Source of the DNA: Sorghum bicolor
Lineage: Eukaryota; Streptophyta; Magnoliopsida; Poales; Poaceae
Direction: 5' to 3'
NCBI RefSeq assembly: GCF_000003195.3
Contig: NC_012876.2
Coordinates: 63,854,407 to 63,918,406 of the forward strand
DNA length: 64,000 nucleotides
The notes under the pieces are model-generated. The model was given only the letters and a program-made list of their open reading frames with translations. It ran no database searches and was not told the DNA's origin. The first letter of the stretch is position 1, and every line of letters starts with the position of its first letter. The position numbers and the translations under genes are program-made. This document shows, piece by piece, positions 60,420 to 64,000 of this stretch.

Positions 60420-62127
60420 TATTTGGTTAAAGTTAAGAATGTTTAATGTTTCGGGAAATGAGAACGGCGGTTAAAAAAAGCAAGGAGAGAGAGTATTTGC
60501 GAAGAACAAACTGACGCTAGCTGACGATGAATTCGACACGTTTACGTCGTACTTAGTGTCTGCCGTGCCGCGTAGCCGCCTCAGTCAAGTTGTAGGCGGT
60601 ACTGTATAAAATTTAGGCATATATATACTGATATACACAATAGTACATACGTTACCACGTACTAGTGTATATATATAATATACTCATCTTTGAGTACCTG
60701 CCACTTGTGCCAAATTATATATTGTACTGTGAACAGCGCGCGCATGCAAACTAGATCTTGGACTTGGATTAATTCATCTGAACGTGGCTGCATGCGACTG
60801 CTGGGTGGCGACTGGCTGGCGGGTTGCATTGCGAGCATGCAGTTCTAGTTCTGTTGGAGATGTCTATATGAGCAAGTGATGAGCATGGAGTTGGATTAAT
60901 TGTTTTGCTACTTGGCATATTGAAATATTGATCACTACCTAGCCTGACATGCTTATGATTTTCTTCAGAGCATGCATAAAGCAACAAACATGGAAGCGGG
61001 TTACTTCAGTTACAGCTACTACATGCAGGAAAGAGTTTATGTACAAGCCTGCACATAGGAGAAACATGTAGATACGTATCCGAAGGTCTAATGCTATGTG
61101 GTCGTTTGCACGTGAATAAGGGAAATGTTGCAAGAGAAGGGAAGTCTCACACGTGCACGAGATGATGGTGTACAACTAATTAAAGGAAGAAGCGTACATG
61201 GATAGGTCAGAAAATTGAAGATTAATAATAATCTAACAATTTGGCCTGGTCACGTATCTGCTTGGCCACGTTTGCAGCAGGGTGTGTGTGGGAGACTCAG
61301 ACATGAGGAAGATATATTCTTCTCTTGTATAAGTTCCAATCAAATTAGATATATTTCTATTTGTATTCTAGAGTCGTGCTACATACGAAAAGACCAGCCG
61401 TCCTATAAACATAAAGAGTGACGGCCGATTGAATCACCTACAATCGAACCTTTCAAAATACATCTATATTTTATCTTTTGTCTTATTTTCCAATCTACTA
61501 TTTCGTCTTATTCTTTGTTGTCGAAGATGTTCATTGCTTCAACAATGGCGAAACCTTAGATTGGTCAAGGCGGTTAGGGCAGTTCATAGCTACCACAACC
61601 ACACGCCCTGAGATCTCACCGACGTGCAGTGGCGAAGCCACATACAAGGCAGTGGGTTCACATGCACCCACAAAAAAATTAAACACCATTAAGTAAATCA
61701 ATTTTTCACTGTGATTATAGCTAGAGTTTATGTTTTTATAAGAGAAATGCACCACCCTTTTATTCGCTCTAGCTTCGTCACTGTCGACGTGTCTTGCGTA
61801 CCGTGCTCCCAGCAAAGCTCTTCTAACGACATATCTTGTATATCACGTTCATCGCTGAAGGTACACAATATGACGTGCTCATGTGCGAACAACAGGGTTA
61901 ACTAGAGTACAAGTATGTCTGGCCAACTTGCACCTGATCGAACAGTACACGCCTACATGGCGGTGTGCTGAATGTGCATGCATGCACATCCAGCGCCGCC
62001 ACCTACGCGTCAACTGGTGGAAGTGCAACAACGTTGTCGTCGTCGAATGGTCAACAGTGCGCTAGCTAGCCGCCGCCCGGCGGCCCGGCCGGCCGGCCCC
62101 GGTACGTCGTCTGACCACGCACGACGA

Positions 62128-62371
62128 GGGTCTTGTTTAGTTCACCTTGAAAACAAAAAAGTTTTCAAGATTCTCCGTTACATCGAATCTTGTGGCACAT
62201 GCATAAAACATTAAATATAGACGAAAATAAAAACTAATTACACAGTTTAGCTGTAAATCACAAGATGAATCTTTTGATCCTAGTTAGTCTATAATTAGAT
62301 AATATTTGTCACAAACAAACGAAAGTGCTACAGTACCGAAAACTTTTCACTTTTCGGAACTAAACAAGGCC
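62128..62371. mobile_element. Tourist-like MITE
   Basis: Starts GGGTCTTGTTTAGTTCACC and ends GGAACTAAACAAGGCC, with well conserved family interior (CCGTTACATCGAATC, CACAAGATGAATCTTTTGA, ACAAACGAAAGTGCTACAG). Confidence 0.85.
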
Positions 62372-63170
62372 GAGGTAAAAGTAAAACCTCCTGCTCGCGC
62401 GTAGGTTTCGTTGGAAGGGCGATCGCGACGACGTCGCGGTCCGCCACGTCGCCGGTCCGATCCGGTCGACACACAGCGCCACAGCCGTCAAAAATACTGT
62501 AATTAATTTTCACACGCGCCTTTCGATCGTCTGTAGACGACCGTAGTCCTGGCGGCCTGTACAACGACAGCTACAGTAGTTATCAGCTTGTTTTTTTTTC
62601 TTTATTTGTTTTTGTATGTATACATCGAAGGCTACAGAGAGCTGGGATTTTTCCTACCTCGTCAACCAAACAGAGAGTGGGAAGAACGCGTTCATTGTTC
62701 GTGACAACGGCAAAGCCAGGACGTACGCGCGGTAACTTCTCGTGGATCCACCAAGGGAAGACTGTGTCTCGCCGCATGCGTGTGTGAACCGTGCTGACCG
62801 TGTTTTTTTTGTGTGTGTGTGAGAGAGAGAGAGGAAGCTGACCATGTCTGTGACTACTGTGAGCAAGAGGAATGCATGCATCAGGTCCGTTACATTGGGC
62901 CCAATCCAAATTCCAAACACGACCTATTTATGCGCGTTTGGAGGCTCAAAGTGGGCAGAACTACAGGCCGAGCGAGATACTTCCTTTTTTAAAAAAGGAA
63001 AACAAGAGAAGTTGCCCCTACTAGACTTTTATTAAAAAAAACTTATATAGTACAAAGTCTGAGTAGTACAAATCAAAAAATGAAGGAGGAATAGAAAATA
63101 AACAAGATTACACAAAGTTGTCGAGTCATAATTGTAACAGATATTTTAAGTGACTCTTAGCTCTAAACTT

Positions 63171-64000
63171 CACTAGTACAAAAAAGAGACAATTTCAATT
63201 AAAAACGCCCGTGAAAAGAAATCAGCGGGTCCGACTAAAAAACCATCTGTAAAAATCAATTTTTACTATCGATTTTTCTAACAAAACCGCCTGTAGAAAT
63301 ACATGGTTTCTACAGGCGGTTCCTTAAGAAAACCGCATGTAGAAATCATGTATTTCTACAGGCGATTGGCGGTTTTGTTAGGAAAATCGCCTGTAGAAAT
63401 AATTTGACATTGAATTTTTTAAGCCTTTTAAATGACCTCGTTTTAAAAAACTTCTAAAATTAAAGTTGTAGATCTTGAAAAGTTATGAAACTTTGTAGTT
63501 GATAATTCCTTTATTTGAGATCATTTTGTCATCGAAAATTACGTTTGCATCTCACAAATTTAAAATTTAAATTTTGTAAATGACCTCAAATGGAGAAACT
63601 ATCAATATAAAAGTTGTAGATCTTGAAAAGTTATCAAATGTAATACCCGATTTTAAGGACAAAACCAGATATGCACCATATGTGAGTCATAGCTGTCAAA
63701 TCTCACATATAGCTATAAATAAGGTGTAATATCAAAAGACAATGTGTAAATAGATAATGTACTTAGTATAAAAGAGATAACCTGATAGCAAACAGCGGAT
63801 AGACAACTCCAAACTTCGGATATTAACTTCACTCTACAGGATCCAACTGACTGGTTGATCACAAGCCCAAAACTTCTCCTGAGGGGTGTGGGGAAATAGC
63901 AAGAGTGAGTCCATGTCGAACTCCACAAGTATAGCAACTAGATTGTATATATCCCACAATCTCATGATCAAATGTGACATAAATAATGTAGAGCATTAAA
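63171..64000 (+). mobile_element. Left end of a second CACTA element, running off the window
   Basis: Begins CACTAGTACAAAAAAGAG, followed at 63280-63400 by several inverted copies of a subterminal unit (TTTCTACAGGCGGTT and AACCGCCTGTAGAAA). A following stretch (AAGTTGTAGATCTTGAAAAG, present twice) is typical of the interior of such elements. The other end lies beyond the window. Confidence 0.65.
63639..64000. mobile_element. Candidate LTR start inside the second CACTA element
   Basis: TGTAATACCCGATTTTAAGG at 63639 resembles the first bases of many grass gypsy-type LTRs, and it interrupts the repeated CACTA interior sequence. The far end is outside the window, so the call rests on the terminus alone. 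Confidence 0.35.

Larger units (their letters stand above)
57540..63170. other. Lipoxygenase upstream region and intergenic spacer, no gene seen
   Basis: Mostly AT-rich. The proximal part probably holds the lipoxygenase promoter. An (AT)n run lies at 58541-58558. MITEs at 58591, 60163 and 62128 are listed separately. Open frames are short and lack recognisable domains. The segment at 61625-61680 (GTGGCGAAGCCACA...GTGCACCC-like) looks like part of a transposon but no full element was delimited. Confidence 0.4.

Overview
The window is plant nuclear DNA from a panicoid grass, most probably Sorghum or a close relative. The grounds are spliced plant genes with GT-AG introns, GC-rich grass-type first exons, a very high density of grass MITEs (Tourist with TTA/TAA duplications, Stowaway with TA duplications), CACTA elements with CTTTGCCGAGTG-type subterminal repeats, a Helitron, a grass SINE and a large solo LTR. 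No bacterial, organellar, rRNA, tRNA or CRISPR feature was seen.

Layout. About 0.25-2.4 kb: a minus-strand gene for a uL18-like (ribosomal L18p/L5e family) protein with a GC-rich leader. 2.5-9.1 kb: transposon-rich spacer with a short non-autonomous Helitron and several MITEs. 9.2-10.3 kb: a plus-strand gene for a small basic/acidic AT-hook nuclear protein with an intron in its 5' leader. 10.3-23.5 kb: intergenic, MITE-rich, with GC-rich islands in which no gene could be supported. 23.6-27.8 kb: a plus-strand SBP-box transcription factor of the SPL14/IPA1 clade, with three coding exons and a miR156 target site. 28-31 kb: a diverged duplication and a SINE. 31.5-32.8 kb: the minus-strand G-patch protein GPATCH11. 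33.6-39.1 kb: a 5.25-kb solo LTR inserted into a MITE. 40.2-57.5 kb: a minus-strand plastid-type 13-lipoxygenase gene whose first intron (13 kb) holds a complete 10.1-kb CACTA transposon in the opposite orientation. 57.5-64 kb: LOX upstream region, more MITEs, and the end of a second CACTA element with what looks like an LTR inserted into it.

The host genes do not form one pathway. The pairing of an IPA1-clade SPL gene with a plastid lipoxygenase matches, from memory, the gene order around rice OsSPL14 on chromosome 8, where plastid lipoxygenases lie a few genes away, so the SPL gene is called the SPL14 orthologue. The most notable structure is the lipoxygenase gene: its exons 1 and 2 join in frame only across the CACTA element, and that element encodes two apparently uninterrupted spliced proteins (a TNP2-type transposase of 1150 aa and a second transposon protein of 569 aa). 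Apart from these nested transposon and gene structures, no clearly new biological system was found.
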